A DNA stretch of 64,000 nt, from NCBI GenBank assembly GCA_958296035.1, contig OY282431.1:372001-436000 (forward strand), written 5' to 3'. This document shows, piece after piece, positions 10,815 to 20,600 of this stretch. Source of the DNA: Paracoccaceae bacterium (lineage in GTDB: Bacteria; Pseudomonadota; Alphaproteobacteria; Rhodobacterales; Rhodobacteraceae). A program made the position numbers and the translations under genes. The stretch's first letter is position 1, and every line of letters begins with the position of its first letter. A model generated the notes under the pieces. It searched no databases. It was given only the letters and a program-made list of their open reading frames with translations, and was not told where the DNA came from.

Positions 10815-13010
10815 TCAAACTCTGGCTGACAGTATGTCCGCCGCTCTTGGGGACCACCGGCGTAGCAGGCTATATGCAGCCTGGTTGCGCAACAGAATTC
10901 CTGCATCCTCACCTCTTGCCAGAGGCTTGCGTAGAATGTGGGTTGTCCATTCCTGCCACACCGCGTTTCGTGTTGCCTGTTCATTCCAGCTGGTTCCTAG
11001 AACAGCCTTCCAGACCTCGGCCGGAGGAAGCGAGAAATTGATGTCCTGCCGACCCTTTTTTCTCCCGCGAATGGCTTCCTGCCACTCGATAACCTCTTCA
11101 ATATTAAGCGTGTGTTGCCCGTTGCGAACAGCCTTGATCCATTCATTGCATGCAAGTCTGGCGAGGCGCGGCGGTGGCGAATTGCTGTTGCCCTTGTGCT
11201 GGATGATCTTGAGCGTGGCAAGGACGGCGGTCAAATTCGAAGACACAGGAGGGCTGACCTCAAATGTGGACAAACTCTTGTCACCGGAGCGATCCTGAAC
11301 CGAGAAAAGATGGCAACGGCCGCCCTTTGCCGAACGCACATAGAGCGAACCAACGCAGTGATCGAGACGTCGGGATTCTCTCTTCAACTGGGAAGCAGTA
11401 ACAAGATTCCGTACCACAAGGCCGTTAGACGCCTCGAAGTCTGCGGCAAGTCCTGGCCAGTCTCCTTGCAGCGTCTTGTCGGCACCTGGCTTGAAAGGAG
11501 CCTGCTGATGGTCGTCCGGGTAGGCTGCCAGCGTCAACGATGGAATGCGTGGCATCCATCGCCGACCGATGCCCAGCAACAGCCCGGCGAGATTTTTCGA
11601 ATTACCGCGCAGTATACCGAAACTGACTCTGGCGGCGCGATTCAGCGTGCCTGGCGTCACCGGCGGGCACGGCTCACCTGCAGACTGTATTGACTGTAGA
11701 ATTCGGGGAACAAGTACCGTTGTCGCAAAGCTGTCTATGGCTTCCAAAGCGTCACCGGCAGCAAAAGCCATGTGCTGGCGATCAAAAGTCTCGACCGGCA
11801 TTTGGGCTGCAGAAGCGAGGCTGGAATGAAACGCCTGCCAGCGTCCACCGGCTGGCGCCAACAGCATTTTGTCTGTCAGGTTGAAGCGCATGCCAAAGGG
11901 AAGCACGCAGGTTGAAACAATGTCTGTGAAGCGGTCCCAGTCGTCACGATTGTCGGGTATCCAGGCGGTGTCCAGTTGCTTCAGTATGCGGATCAGTTGT
12001 ACTTCCGACGGTTCAGTGCCGACGTCGTAGAGGCGTCCACGATTGTCACCAAAGTCAATTATTTCCGTTTGCTGGTCACTGGCCGGTTCGATCGCATCTG
12101 CCGGATGGCAAGTTGGCGAAATGCGAGCAAGTCTTTTCAACCTGCCGGCAGTCAATCCCGTCAATTCCTGGACGAACGGACGAAGAGGCAGGCCTTCGTC
12201 GATAGCCGTTCGGGCCTCTTCGAATTCGACAATATAGTTGGCGAGAAGGGGATACGCACCCGAGGCCTGCAGACGATTGCGAGCGCGGGCCTTGTCGGTG
12301 CCGCCGTAGAAACACACTGATGCAGGAGAAGGCGTCCTGACAGCCCCAAGCGCACGCGAGGCAAGATCTATGTCTATGTCGGCAAGGGATTCGGAAAAAC
12401 GGTAGCCGAATCGTTGTTCGATCAATCTCATGCGATGACAGGTTCCGATTGCCGACATGTTGCCGGAGCAGACCTCCGAAACTGAAATCGCCGGTTCGAT
12501 AGTCATTTCTTCCGGCTCGAATATGCCAACACCGCGTCCCGCCGCCTCGACATCGTCAGAAACCAGGAGGCCATCCAGGGGCCGGGTATCAGGAAGGGAA
12601 AACGGGTTTTCAACGCCCGACAGGCTCACAAAGTCCAGCAAGGCATCAAGCTCGGCCTGTCCGTGCTGGCTGGTCAACTGCGCTGTGGCCGGAGAGGCCA
12701 TTGGAAGATTTGCCAGTATGGAAAGTGCAGATATGCCGAGGGCAGTGAGACAAAGTTCCCTCAACTGCCGCTGATCAGCCAACTCCTCAAATATATCGCT
12801 GATCAGACGCTGATCATCGTACAGAAACTGCTGCGACTGCAGTAGCGGAAAGCCCACGTCGATGAAGGCCGTGGACGATACAATCTGTGATGGCACATAT
12901 CCCAGGACAACGAAGTCATGTCGATCACTGCAACCGCCTGTTTCGTCGCCTCGACAAAAGACCAGGACCCTCGTGAGATCATCGTCCCGCTCGATGTATA
13001 CGCGTGTCAT
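10815..13010 (-). CDS. PcfJ-like domain protein, 731 residues
   Basis: Large soluble protein with no membrane segment. Only the region around residues 521-590 is recognisable: it has the PcfJ-like signature of a charged helix, LDHCVGSL at 549-556, then a hydrophobic strand and an STFEV segment. PcfJ-like proteins are known mainly from conjugative plasmids, phages and genomic islands, with unknown biochemistry. The other 500 N-terminal residues match nothing I recognise; they are Asp/Glu/Leu-rich and look folded. The start ATG at 13010 overlaps the stop of an upstream minus-strand frame that I do not believe is coding. Assignment is by the motif only. Confidence 0.75.
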   Translation of the reverse strand: MTRVYIERDDDLTRVLVFCRGDETGGCSDRHDFVVLGYVPSQIVSSTAFIDVGFPLLQSQQFLYDDQRLISDIFEELADQRQLRELCLTALGISALSILANLPMASPATAQLTSQHGQAELDALLDFVSLSGVENPFSLPDTRPLDGLLVSDDVEAAGRGVGIFEPEEMTIEPAISVSEVCSGNMSAIGTCHRMRLIEQRFGYRFSESLADIDIDLASRALGAVRTPSPASVCFYGGTDKARARNRLQASGAYPLLANYIVEFEEARTAIDEGLPLRPFVQELTGLTAGRLKRLARISPTCHPADAIEPASDQQTEIIDFGDNRGRLYDVGTEPSEVQLIRILKQLDTAWIPDNRDDWDRFTDIVSTCVLPFGMRFNLTDKMLLAPAGGRWQAFHSSLASAAQMPVETFDRQHMAFAAGDALEAIDSFATTVLVPRILQSIQSAGEPCPPVTPGTLNRAARVSFGILRGNSKNLAGLLLGIGRRWMPRIPSLTLAAYPDDHQQAPFKPGADKTLQGDWPGLAADFEASNGLVVRNLVTASQLKRESRRLDHCVGSLYVRSAKGGRCHLFSVQDRSGDKSLSTFEVSPPVSSNLTAVLATLKIIQHKGNSNSPPPRLARLACNEWIKAVRNGQHTLNIEEVIEWQEAIRGRKKGRQDINFSLPPAEVWKAVLGTSWNEQATRNAVWQEWTTHILRKPLARGEDAGILLRNQAAYSLLRRWSPRAADILSARV

Positions 13011-13356
13011 GGTCTTGCTGATTCCCGGCTTCTACCCTGGTTGCAGCACAGACTGGTTTGTGCCGCAACACACATCAGGTATGTCGCCTGAAGGATGCCA
13101 TTGCAACCACAACGATTACGCCGCCGCAACGTCAGGTATTGCGAAATCAGGGATTGCAGAGCCAGGGGTGTGAATGGCAGGACGCACCTGTCTTGCCATT
13201 CCCTTGTCAGACCGGCGTTCGCAAATGCAGCGCGACAATCAGCAACGGCGGCTTTACCAATCAACAGACGGCCTGTGAATTGCCGTTTTGGTACAGGCCG
13301 GATAGATTCCGGACAAGTGACGAACGCTTCTGTGCGAATACCGGTAACTGGGGCGC
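13011..13356. other. Intergenic between the PcfJ-domain gene and dusA
   Basis: About 345 bases between divergent genes. Promoters for both probably lie here, but I see no confident elements. A minus-strand frame runs through it (13007-13492) but is Cys-rich, overlaps the dusA start by 136 nt and resembles no family. Confidence 0.5.
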
Positions 13357-14394
13357 ATGATAGGCCAGACAATGTATCCGCCTTATCGCTTTTCCGTGGC
13401 ACCCATGATGGACTGTACGGACAGGCACTGCCGCTATTTTCACCGCCTGCTCTCGCGTCACGCCCTGTTATATACGGAGATGCTGACGGCACAGGCGGTT
13501 GTATTTGGCAATGCTGACCGCTTGCTGAAATACGCGCCGGAAGAGCACCCTCTGGCGCTTCAACTGGGCGGTTCAGATCCCGAGTTGCTCGGCCGGGCGG
13601 CGCAGCTCGGCGTCGAAGCCGGCTTTGATGAAATCAATCTGAACGCCGGTTGTCCGTCACCAAGAGTGCGGCATGGAAGTTTCGGGGCGGTATTGATGAC
13701 AATGCCGAAAGTTGCCGGTGATTGCGTGGAGGCGATCCTCGACGTGGCCGGCAACATTCCTGTATCCGTAAAGTGCCGGATTGGCGTAGATGACCAGAAC
13801 CCCGAAGTGGCATTGCCCGAGTTCATCGAGGCGGTGCGCGCGCGAGGCGTAAATCACATTATTGTTCATGCGCGCAAGGCCCTGTTGTCTGGATTGAGTC
13901 CGAAGCAGAATCGCACGGTTCCTCCACTAGATTATGACCTTGTGGTTCGAACCAAAGAGCGATTTCAGGATCTTGTGATATGTATCAATGGCGGCATCCC
14001 GGATCTCGTTCAGGCCAGGAAGCTGCTCGATCGCGGCCTTGATGGTGTCATGGTTGGTCGTGCAGCCTATAGCAGGCCATTGCCGACGTTGCTGGACGTC
14101 GACGAGCTGTTTTTTGATTCTCCGGGAAAGCGGAACATAGGGGAGGTTGTGGACGAGATGTGCCATTACCTGCTGCGTCAGCATGGGAATGGAATTCCAT
14201 ACCATCAGGTGTCCCGGCACATGTCGGGTTTGTTTTTCGGTGCGCCGCACGCACGTGCCTGGCGGCGTTTGGTATCGGAACCTGGCGCCCTGTCTGACCG
14301 TGGGGTCGAGACGATTCGCGAGGCGGCCCGGAAGTGCCTCGACACACGGCCACTTGAGCATGCTGTTGCCAGTGCCAGCGCGGTATGCACTTGA
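13357..14394 (+). CDS. dusA: tRNA-dihydrouridine(20/20a) synthase DusA
   Basis: 345-residue FMN-dependent dihydrouridine synthase. The N-terminal TIM barrel begins RFSVAPMMDCTDRHCR, diagnostic of DusA. The catalytic Cys is at 99 in NLNAGCPSPRV, and a helical C-terminal tRNA-binding domain follows. It reduces U20/U20a in the tRNA D-loop using NADPH. In-frame ATGs at 13357 and 13372 are both possible; the second lies closer to the family's usual start. It converges with xylulokinase, the stops being 44 nt apart. Confidence 0.95.
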   Translation: MIGQTMYPPYRFSVAPMMDCTDRHCRYFHRLLSRHALLYTEMLTAQAVVFGNADRLLKYAPEEHPLALQLGGSDPELLGRAAQLGVEAGFDEINLNAGCPSPRVRHGSFGAVLMTMPKVAGDCVEAILDVAGNIPVSVKCRIGVDDQNPEVALPEFIEAVRARGVNHIIVHARKALLSGLSPKQNRTVPPLDYDLVVRTKERFQDLVICINGGIPDLVQARKLLDRGLDGVMVGRAAYSRPLPTLLDVDELFFDSPGKRNIGEVVDEMCHYLLRQHGNGIPYHQVSRHMSGLFFGAPHARAWRRLVSEPGALSDRGVETIREAARKCLDTRPLEHAVASASAVCT

Positions 14395-14437
14395 TTTCGG
14401 TCTCGTTTCTAACCGGAGCAGCCAGGTCAGGTCCTGA

Positions 14438-15919
14438 TCAGGGATTCTCCGCCCGGATTGTCCTGGTCTTCTTGCCAATTGGCTGCACGCCGTCAAAGAG
14501 TTGTGCAAAATCCGCTTGAGCCTGGCTATAAGCCTCGCGGAGTTCACTGGAAGGGCAAACCAACTTATCGATCGCTGGAGGCACCAGGACCTCGTCAAGT
14601 GACGCCTTTGCAAGGCATGCGCTTGCCAACTTGGCCGCACCAAATGATGCACCGTAATCTCCGCCAACTGGTATCTGGAGCAGCAATCCTGTCGTGTTAG
14701 CAAGTATCTGAAGCCACTGCCTGCTGCGGGCACCTCCACCCACGGCAAAAGCCCGATCAAAACCTGTGCCAGCGGTTTCCAGAGCAGTCTTGCAATCTGA
14801 AAGCGCGTATCCGACACCTTCGAGTACAGCTTGCACAAGGTCGCAGGTATCGACTTGCATGGAGAGATTTGTAAATGTGCCGGCTGGCCACGAGATATTG
14901 TGCGGCGTGCGCTCTCCCGACAAGTAGGGGAGAAACAGTACCGGAGATGGTTTGCTGATGCGTTCGGGAAGTGTCGCAACGAGTTCAGGTACCGAGCGAC
15001 CTGTCACTCGACCCAGCCAGGCCAGGCTGTCGGTCGCAGCAAGCACCACACCCATATGATACCACATGTCGGGAATGGCATGGCAAAACGTGTGCACTGC
15101 CTGATCTGTGTTGGGCGAAAAAGTGTCGCAGGCGCCAAGGAGAACGCCGGAGGTGCCAACACTGAGCAGGCCGGTTCCCGGTCTCAGAAGTCCCATTCCA
15201 CAGGCCGTGGCAGCATTGTCCCCGCCACCACCGGCAACGGGCACCCGGTTCAGATTCCATCTGTCTGCCAGCGTTGAACGGAGATGGCCCGATGGATCGG
15301 TTCCTTCCACAAGTCGAGGCATGCGGTCTGACGAAAGTCCGGTAGCGCCAAGTAGCTCCCCTGACCAGTGCCGGCCGGCGACATCAAGCCACAGCGTGCC
15401 AGCGGCGTCAGACATTTCTGAAACGTGTTCCCCTGTGAGCCACAGCCTTACATAATCCTTTGGCAACAGGACGCGGCGAACCAGTCTGTAGACATCCGCT
15501 TCATGCTTCTCGACCCAGCGCAATTTGGGTGCCGTGAAGCCTGGCATGACGATGTTACCGCAGATCTCTCGAAAAGGCGCCATCTCCTCGAGTTCGGTGC
15601 ATTCTGCATGAGAACGACTGTCATTCCAGAGAATGCAGGGTCTCAGAATCCGGTCGCTCCGATCAAGGAGAACTGCCCCGTGCATTTGACCGGCCAGGCC
15701 GATTGCCCTGGTAGCCTCCAATTCGGCAGCATTGCTTTTACTCAGCTTCTGGATTGCCGCGTCACAGGCCGTGATCCAGTCATCCGGCGCCTGTTCTGAC
15801 CATCCCTGCCGAGGCCGTGATACATCCAGTGGGTAGCTGCTGCTGGCAACGAAGTCGAAAGCTGCGTCAACTAGAATGGCCTTGACGCCCGAAGTGCCAA
15901 TGTCGAGACCAAGATACAT
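14438..15919 (-). CDS. xylB: Xylulokinase
   Basis: 493-residue FGGY-family kinase. The N-terminal phosphate loop DIGTSGVKA is at about 6-14, followed by GQMHGAVLLD typical of XylB. The catalytic Asp is in the GGGGDNAATACG block mid-protein and the C-terminal ATP site is GGGARSRQWLQ. It phosphorylates D-xylulose to xylulose 5-phosphate. No xylose isomerase or xylose transporter is adjacent, so it may serve another pentose or pentitol pathway encoded elsewhere. Confidence 0.9.
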   Translation of the reverse strand: MYLGLDIGTSGVKAILVDAAFDFVASSSYPLDVSRPRQGWSEQAPDDWITACDAAIQKLSKSNAAELEATRAIGLAGQMHGAVLLDRSDRILRPCILWNDSRSHAECTELEEMAPFREICGNIVMPGFTAPKLRWVEKHEADVYRLVRRVLLPKDYVRLWLTGEHVSEMSDAAGTLWLDVAGRHWSGELLGATGLSSDRMPRLVEGTDPSGHLRSTLADRWNLNRVPVAGGGGDNAATACGMGLLRPGTGLLSVGTSGVLLGACDTFSPNTDQAVHTFCHAIPDMWYHMGVVLAATDSLAWLGRVTGRSVPELVATLPERISKPSPVLFLPYLSGERTPHNISWPAGTFTNLSMQVDTCDLVQAVLEGVGYALSDCKTALETAGTGFDRAFAVGGGARSRQWLQILANTTGLLLQIPVGGDYGASFGAAKLASACLAKASLDEVLVPPAIDKLVCPSSELREAYSQAQADFAQLFDGVQPIGKKTRTIRAENP

Positions 15920-15977
15920 CCAGGGTTACATCGCAATAACAGTATCGGTTTTTTCGAGCACTGGATCGTCGACGCGA

Positions 15978-16229
15978 TTATCGCGTCCGCCGCGAGGCTC
16001 TGCGACGCTGGCCTCGCTGCCTGCCACCGCGGCGTTTTCCCAGAACACTGCTTCGGGACGGCAGTTCTGCAAGAATGCTCCGTCGTTGCTCGGGGGTGTA
16101 GAGTGCCCAGGAACTAACCTCGTCCGGTCGGCGATAACAGCCGATACACAGCTGGAACTCAGGGTGAATAACGCAGATCCGCTGACAGGGGCTGTCGGGT
16201 TCGTCTCTAGTCCAACCTTGTTGTTTCAA
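15978..16229 (-). CDS. DUF1289 domain protein
   Basis: 83-residue protein with the DUF1289 motif SPCxxxCxxxxxxxxCxGCYR: Cys15, Cys19, Cys28 and Cys31 probably bind a metal. The C-terminal 20 residues are very rich in Arg and Gly. The family's function is unknown. Its start overlaps the ruvX stop by 4 nt (ATGA, 16226-16229), so translation is coupled. It is the last gene of the ccmI-ruvX-DUF1289 operon. Confidence 0.88.
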   Translation of the reverse strand: MKQQGWTRDEPDSPCQRICVIHPEFQLCIGCYRRPDEVSSWALYTPEQRRSILAELPSRSSVLGKRRGGRQRGQRRRASRRTR

Positions 16230-16708
16230 TGCTGGGCCTCCAGGTAGGCAATGTGATCAAGGGCAGGCTGAAGTATGAATGCTGCTGCCACCCTGTCTAT
16301 GACTTGGGCCCGCTTTTTGCGAGAAGTCCCGGTTTCGATCAAACTTCTTTCCGCAGCCACGGTTGACAGGCGTTCATCCCAGAATGATACCGGAAGTTCC
16401 GTTACGCGGCACAGATTGCGAGCAAATGCTCTCGTTGACTGGCATCGCCTTCCCTCACTTCCGTCCATCATACGGGGAAGCCCAATAATGATGCCACCCA
16501 CTCGCCGTGCATCGAACAGTGCGAGCAAACAGTCGGCATCGCGGGTAAACGTCCTGCGCCGGATCGTTTCCAGTGGGCTTGCCACGGACCGGGTTGAGTC
16601 CGAAATCGCAATTCCAATGGTTTTTGAACCGACATCCAGAGCAACAAGGGGTTTTGCCGGCTCGAGCCGTTGCCGAAACAGTCGAATATTTTCGCACGGC
16701 CGATTCAC
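16226..16708 (-). CDS. ruvX: Putative pre-16S rRNA nuclease / Holliday junction resolvase YqgF
   Basis: 160-residue YqgF/RuvX protein with an RNase H-like fold: Asp25 in LVALDVGSKTIGIAISD, the strand IIIGLP, and the WDERLST segment carrying acidic active-site residues. The family was named as a RuvC-like resolvase and in E. coli processes the 16S rRNA 5' end. Its start overlaps the ccmI stop by 4 nt (16705-16708) and its stop overlaps the DUF1289 start. Confidence 0.93.
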   Translation of the reverse strand: MNRPCENIRLFRQRLEPAKPLVALDVGSKTIGIAISDSTRSVASPLETIRRRTFTRDADCLLALFDARRVGGIIIGLPRMMDGSEGRRCQSTRAFARNLCRVTELPVSFWDERLSTVAAERSLIETGTSRKKRAQVIDRVAAAFILQPALDHIAYLEAQH

Positions 16709-17937
16709 TGTACCAACCCGGCAGCACGGGCAGCCTGATCAATGGTTGCCAGTGCTATCAGGTTGCCGGCGAAGATATTCCTTGCATTTTCCCACGTTTC
16801 GAAGGCGCGCTGGGTTTTGCCGAGAATTTGCAGTGACCAAATCAGCCTGGCATGCTCGTCGGCAGAGCCTCCCTCCAGTGCCAGCCTTGTTTCGAGCCCT
16901 TCTGCCATGTTGGCAATCATCTCTTGTCGTTCCCCTTCCGTCAGTTGGGCAGCATCCGCAATCTGCTCTTGAGACAGTTCAACGGGATTTGCAGGGGGCA
17001 CCGAATAGCGAATGCCGGCCTGCGCAGCCACCAAAGGCAACAACTCGGAAAGCAATTGCTTTATCTCTGGAGGTGTTTCCCTGGATTCGGAAATAATTCG
17101 CCAGGATGCAAAGGCCAGATCAGGTCTTCCGGTCTGGGCATGCATGAGACCGCTGTAATACCTGGCCTGCACTTGTTGCGGGTTAATTTGCAGTGCCGCG
17201 TCCAGAGCCAGTTCTGCTTCGGGAGAGACGTAGCCGGCAGCTGCCAGAATGAGGAATTCGGCAAGTTGCGCGTATTGGTCCGCGCCGGCAGTGGCAGCCA
17301 GGGTGTCAATCAGTTGCTGCTGTGCCTCGGCTGCAGCCATATGGTTGCCGAGCAGCGCTTCGTGGCGCGCCAACAATTCGAGCCCCCGGGTATCTTCTGG
17401 AAACTCGGCGACGACCTGTCTCAGGCGCGCAATGAGTTCCTCGGATCGGGGGTCTGTCCCCGACTCGGACTGCGGGACTTGCTGCAGAGCAGCCATACGC
17501 TCCAGCTGTGTAGGCCGTTCAAGGCGCATTTCTTCAATCGCAGCCAGCCGTTTGGCAAAGGGCTGGTCAGGCATGCCGGGCTGGCCAATTAGCAGGTAAA
17601 GCAGAATTGAACCGGGAATCAGGATAACGAAGACAATTGTTGAGACGAGCAAGGTTGTCGAGCGTGATGCAGACCCCGGGGCAGGGTTCTTCCTGAACTC
17701 CCGATCCGAGGCCAGCATGCGACGAGCAATGACATTGCGCGTTGCAGCCGCATCGGCCTCGCTGATCTGGCCTGAACCAACGTCGTGGTCAACTTCCGTG
17801 AGCTGGCGCCGATAGATCTCGAGTGTCGGATTTGAAGGCGGTGTCGGGGGTCTGACCAGTGTCATCACGACCAGAACTGCCATCGGTACGATAATGGCGA
17901 GGGCGACAGCCAATTGGGCCCAAATCGGCAAGTTCAT
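16705..17937 (-). CDS. ccmI: Cytochrome c biogenesis protein CcmI (CycH)
   Basis: 410-residue membrane protein. Transmembrane helices lie at about 8-28 and 95-117, separated by a loop with the diagnostic IYRRQLTEVDHD segment. The periplasmic region from about 140 has TPR-like helical repeats. CcmI presents apocytochrome c to the CcmF/H haem lyase. It heads the ccmI-ruvX-DUF1289 operon. Other ccm genes are outside the window. Translational coupling to ruvX is by ATGA overlap. Confidence 0.9.
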   Translation of the reverse strand: MNLPIWAQLAVALAIIVPMAVLVVMTLVRPPTPPSNPTLEIYRRQLTEVDHDVGSGQISEADAAATRNVIARRMLASDREFRKNPAPGSASRSTTLLVSTIVFVILIPGSILLYLLIGQPGMPDQPFAKRLAAIEEMRLERPTQLERMAALQQVPQSESGTDPRSEELIARLRQVVAEFPEDTRGLELLARHEALLGNHMAAAEAQQQLIDTLAATAGADQYAQLAEFLILAAAGYVSPEAELALDAALQINPQQVQARYYSGLMHAQTGRPDLAFASWRIISESRETPPEIKQLLSELLPLVAAQAGIRYSVPPANPVELSQEQIADAAQLTEGERQEMIANMAEGLETRLALEGGSADEHARLIWSLQILGKTQRAFETWENARNIFAGNLIALATIDQAARAAGLVQ

Positions 17938-19246
17938 GAGATCAAGTCATGCATTGTGCAGCAGTCCCCGGCGGACCTGTAAATTATTCGTGTCCATTTG
18001 CCGTCTTGCAGTTACAGATTAAAGGCAGAATCTGCTCGCGGCCCCTACTTGCGGCGTTGGATTTGGCGAGCGTGTTCCTCTGAGATTACATATAGTTGCT
18101 TCGGGCATGTCGATGTTCAACACGCTTTCAGTTACTGCGTGATGCAGCGTTGGTCTGGAATCGCAATCGAGTTGTTCTTCGATAGCATCCAGAGCGAGGG
18201 ACCAAAGAATGTCGCTCCGGGATGTCCTGGACAAGGATGCATCAAATCGAACTTCTTTCAAATTGTCCTTATGGAATTTCACTGAGTCAGACTTGGAACG
18301 ATCAAACTGCTTTCTCATCCATGCTGGAAGTGTTGGTTCAGGGTATCTGTTCGAGTTCCAGTACACTTTTTGCAAAGTTGTGAGCTTGCCAATCCGTTCC
18401 ACGAAAAGCACTCTTGAGAGAATTTTCGTCGTTGGAACGGAACGCCTTCCCCAGTTGCACGACTACGTCTTTGGACAGCACATCACACCGCGGGAGGATA
18501 GCAAGTTCAACTCCGTACTTTCTGCAATCAATCTGCATGAAACTGCGTGTCCTTCTTGGGACAAAGCTCCTGTTGGCCCTGCCAGTCGGTTCATCCCCGT
18601 CAGGTCCGCAACTGCGGCTTGAGCGGCTTTGCTATAGCCCGTTCCTATATGTTGCAATCCATCCGATGTGCTAGATATGCATTCGCACTACAACCTGGAG
18701 TCAATTTCATTGGATGCTGCAAACCGGGATGGGTGAGTGCTTGTGGCCGGCCAGGTGTCCCGGTGCTACATTGGAAGCCGACGAAAACACGGCGCCCAAA
18801 GGCAGGATTGACCCTATGGCCAAAGCAGGAAATTGTTGATCGGCGACATGATTCGTGTGCTTGACCAGCCAGTAGATGTTTGGCAATTCATTCCGCCCCG
18901 GCTTATTGGGATGGAATCAATCCTAAGGCGACAACGCCCCAATAATCCAGGCCAAGGCTTCCGTAAGCGTGGGACAGATCTATCTAGCCAAGGGCGACAA
19001 TCAGAAAAACACGTTATCCCCCCAGAAGTGAAGTCGGAGACAATGAGATTCCCGAGCCCTGATTCAAGAGAACGGTGCGCATGTTTCAAGCGATTGGTTA
19101 TTGTTCAGGTTGGGTTCTATTTTGCTAAGGCAAAGCAGCGAGTTGCACATGCGTTCTGAAACCTTGATGGAAGACAAACACAGCAAGAGGTCACGGCAAT
19201 TGGGTAACTCGCTGATCATTGAAGCCCGAAATCTGCAAGATCCGGA
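17938..19246. other. 1.3-kb region without a convincing gene
   Basis: The longest gene-poor stretch in the window, between ccmI (minus) and the sox operon (plus). Both strands carry medium frames with partly protein-like composition at about 18019-18622 (listed separately), but none matches a family I know. From about 18650 to 19246 I see neither a gene nor a recognisable riboswitch. The sox promoter presumably lies in the last few hundred bases. Confidence 0.5.
18019..18538 (-). pseudogene. Possible decayed gene, unrecognised
   Basis: Two minus-strand frames together look like one protein broken by a frameshift. The first begins MQIDCRKYGVELAILPRCD (ATG at 18538) and runs to about 18365. 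The second continues to 18019 with a soluble, charged composition (PTLPAWMRKQFDRSKSDSV). The shift would be near 18340-18370. The plus strand of the same stretch has a competing 137-codon frame (18209-18622) with a GAGGGA ribosome-binding site. I cannot decide which, if either, is real. Confidence 0.25.
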
Positions 19247-20518
19247 TTGTTGGCTGAACCTGTGAAGCCTCGACAGAAATATTCGGCCTTTGCGCTGGTG
19301 CGCGAGGCGATGCGTGGTCACACGGGCTGGCCGCGGGCGTGGAATTCACCGCTTCCGTCCAAAAGATATGACGTCATTGTCATCGGTGCCGGCGGCCACG
19401 GACTGGCAACTGCATACTATCTGGGCAAGAATCATCAGATTCGCAATGTTGCAGTGCTGGAAAAGGGATGGCTGGGCGGCGGTAATACGGGCCGCAACAC
19501 GACTATCATACGGTCCAACTACCTCCAGGATGCTTCGGCAGCCATCTACGAAAAGTCGCGATCCCTTTACGAGGAGTTGAGTCAGCAGCTCAACTACAAC
19601 GTGATGTTCAGTCCGCGTGGTGTCATGATGTTGGCTCAGACCCATCACGAGGCGCGCGGATACCAGCGCATCAATAACGCCAATATCGTACAAGGGGTGG
19701 CCACGGAGTACATTTCTCCGGAACAGGTACGAGAACTGTGTCCGATCATTTCGATAAGTGGTCCTCGTTACCCTGTGCTCGGCGCGCTATGGCAGGCGAG
19801 AGGCGGCACTGCCCGCCACGATGCAGTGGCCTGGGGCTACGCTCGTGCCTGCTCTGAAATGGGTATGCACATTATTGAGCAGTGCGAGGTCACGTCCGTT
19901 CGTACAGAAGGCGGTAGGGTTGTCGGTGTCGAGACTGGCAAGGGGAGCATCGAATGCGGCAAATTGGCCATTGTTGTGGCCGGACACTCAGGCGTTGTAG
20001 CCGAGCGGGCCGGTTTTCGGTTGCCAATAGAATCCGTCGCATTGCAGGCGCTTGTTTCGGAACCGATCAAGCCATGCCTTGATGTCGTAGTCATGGCCAA
20101 TACCGTGCACGGTTACATCAGCCAGTCGGACAAGGGAGAACTTGTCATTGGCGGCGGGGCAGATCAATACAACAACTATTCGCAGCGTGGTTCGTTCCTG
20201 CATATCGAGGAGACCGTTCGAGCTCTCGTTGAGACATTCCCGATCATTTCGAGATTGCAGATGCTCCGCCAATGGGGCGGCATAGTCGACATGACGGGTG
20301 ATCGGTCTCCGATACTGTCCAGGACTCCGGTTGAAGGTGTGTATATCAACTGTGGCTGGGGGACCGGCGGTTTCAAGGCAATTCCCGGCTCCGGCTGGGC
20401 GATGGCCGAACTCGTCGCCAATGACCAACCGGGCGCTTTGGCAGCTTCTTTCGGACTGGAGCGATTTCGGGAGGGCCGCTTCATTGATGAAAGCGTCGCC
20501 GCTGGAGTTGCTCACTGA
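19247..20518 (+). CDS. soxB: Sarcosine oxidase subunit beta
   Basis: About 420 residues with an N-terminal FAD-binding Rossmann motif (VIVIGAGGHGLATAYYL) preceded by the typical segment KYSAFALVREAMRGHTGW. GGNTGRNTTIIRSNYL follows, characteristic of the heterotetrameric enzyme. The beta subunit carries FAD and covalently bound FMN and oxidises sarcosine to glycine, passing one carbon to tetrahydrofolate. Start is a TTG at 19247 or a GTG at 19262; no ATG fits. First gene of soxBDAG. Full length and no sign of damage. Confidence 0.94.
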   Translation: MLAEPVKPRQKYSAFALVREAMRGHTGWPRAWNSPLPSKRYDVIVIGAGGHGLATAYYLGKNHQIRNVAVLEKGWLGGGNTGRNTTIIRSNYLQDASAAIYEKSRSLYEELSQQLNYNVMFSPRGVMMLAQTHHEARGYQRINNANIVQGVATEYISPEQVRELCPIISISGPRYPVLGALWQARGGTARHDAVAWGYARACSEMGMHIIEQCEVTSVRTEGGRVVGVETGKGSIECGKLAIVVAGHSGVVAERAGFRLPIESVALQALVSEPIKPCLDVVVMANTVHGYISQSDKGELVIGGGADQYNNYSQRGSFLHIEETVRALVETFPIISRLQMLRQWGGIVDMTGDRSPILSRTPVEGVYINCGWGTGGFKAIPGSGWAMAELVANDQPGALAASFGLERFREGRFIDESVAAGVAH

Positions 20519-20600
20519 TGGGGTTCTCGATGGCCTGTGGAGTACTGTCAGATAGTTGCCTGCAGTCGGCAGGCCGCATTGCTGCCTGGAGTGGATTCGC

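Noticed and set aside
13007..13492. 161-codon minus-strand frame overlapping the starts of the PcfJ-domain gene (ATGA) and dusA
   Set aside because: Cys- and Pro-rich, overlaps the firmly identified dusA by 136 nt, and no motif is visible. The ATGA overlap appears to be chance.
13927..14979. 350-codon minus-strand frame across the 3' ends of dusA and xylB
   Set aside because: It is antisense to dusA and out of frame within xylB, both well-supported genes.
18340..18362. tRNA-like T-loop string (gttcgagttc) and similar strings near 10592 and 45137
   Set aside because: None has the C61 position, acceptor stem or anticodon arm of a tRNA. No tRNA gene is supported anywhere in the window.
18833..19159. 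108-codon plus-strand frame before soxB
   Set aside because: Weak coding character and no ribosome-binding site; a leader peptide or small protein could not be supported.
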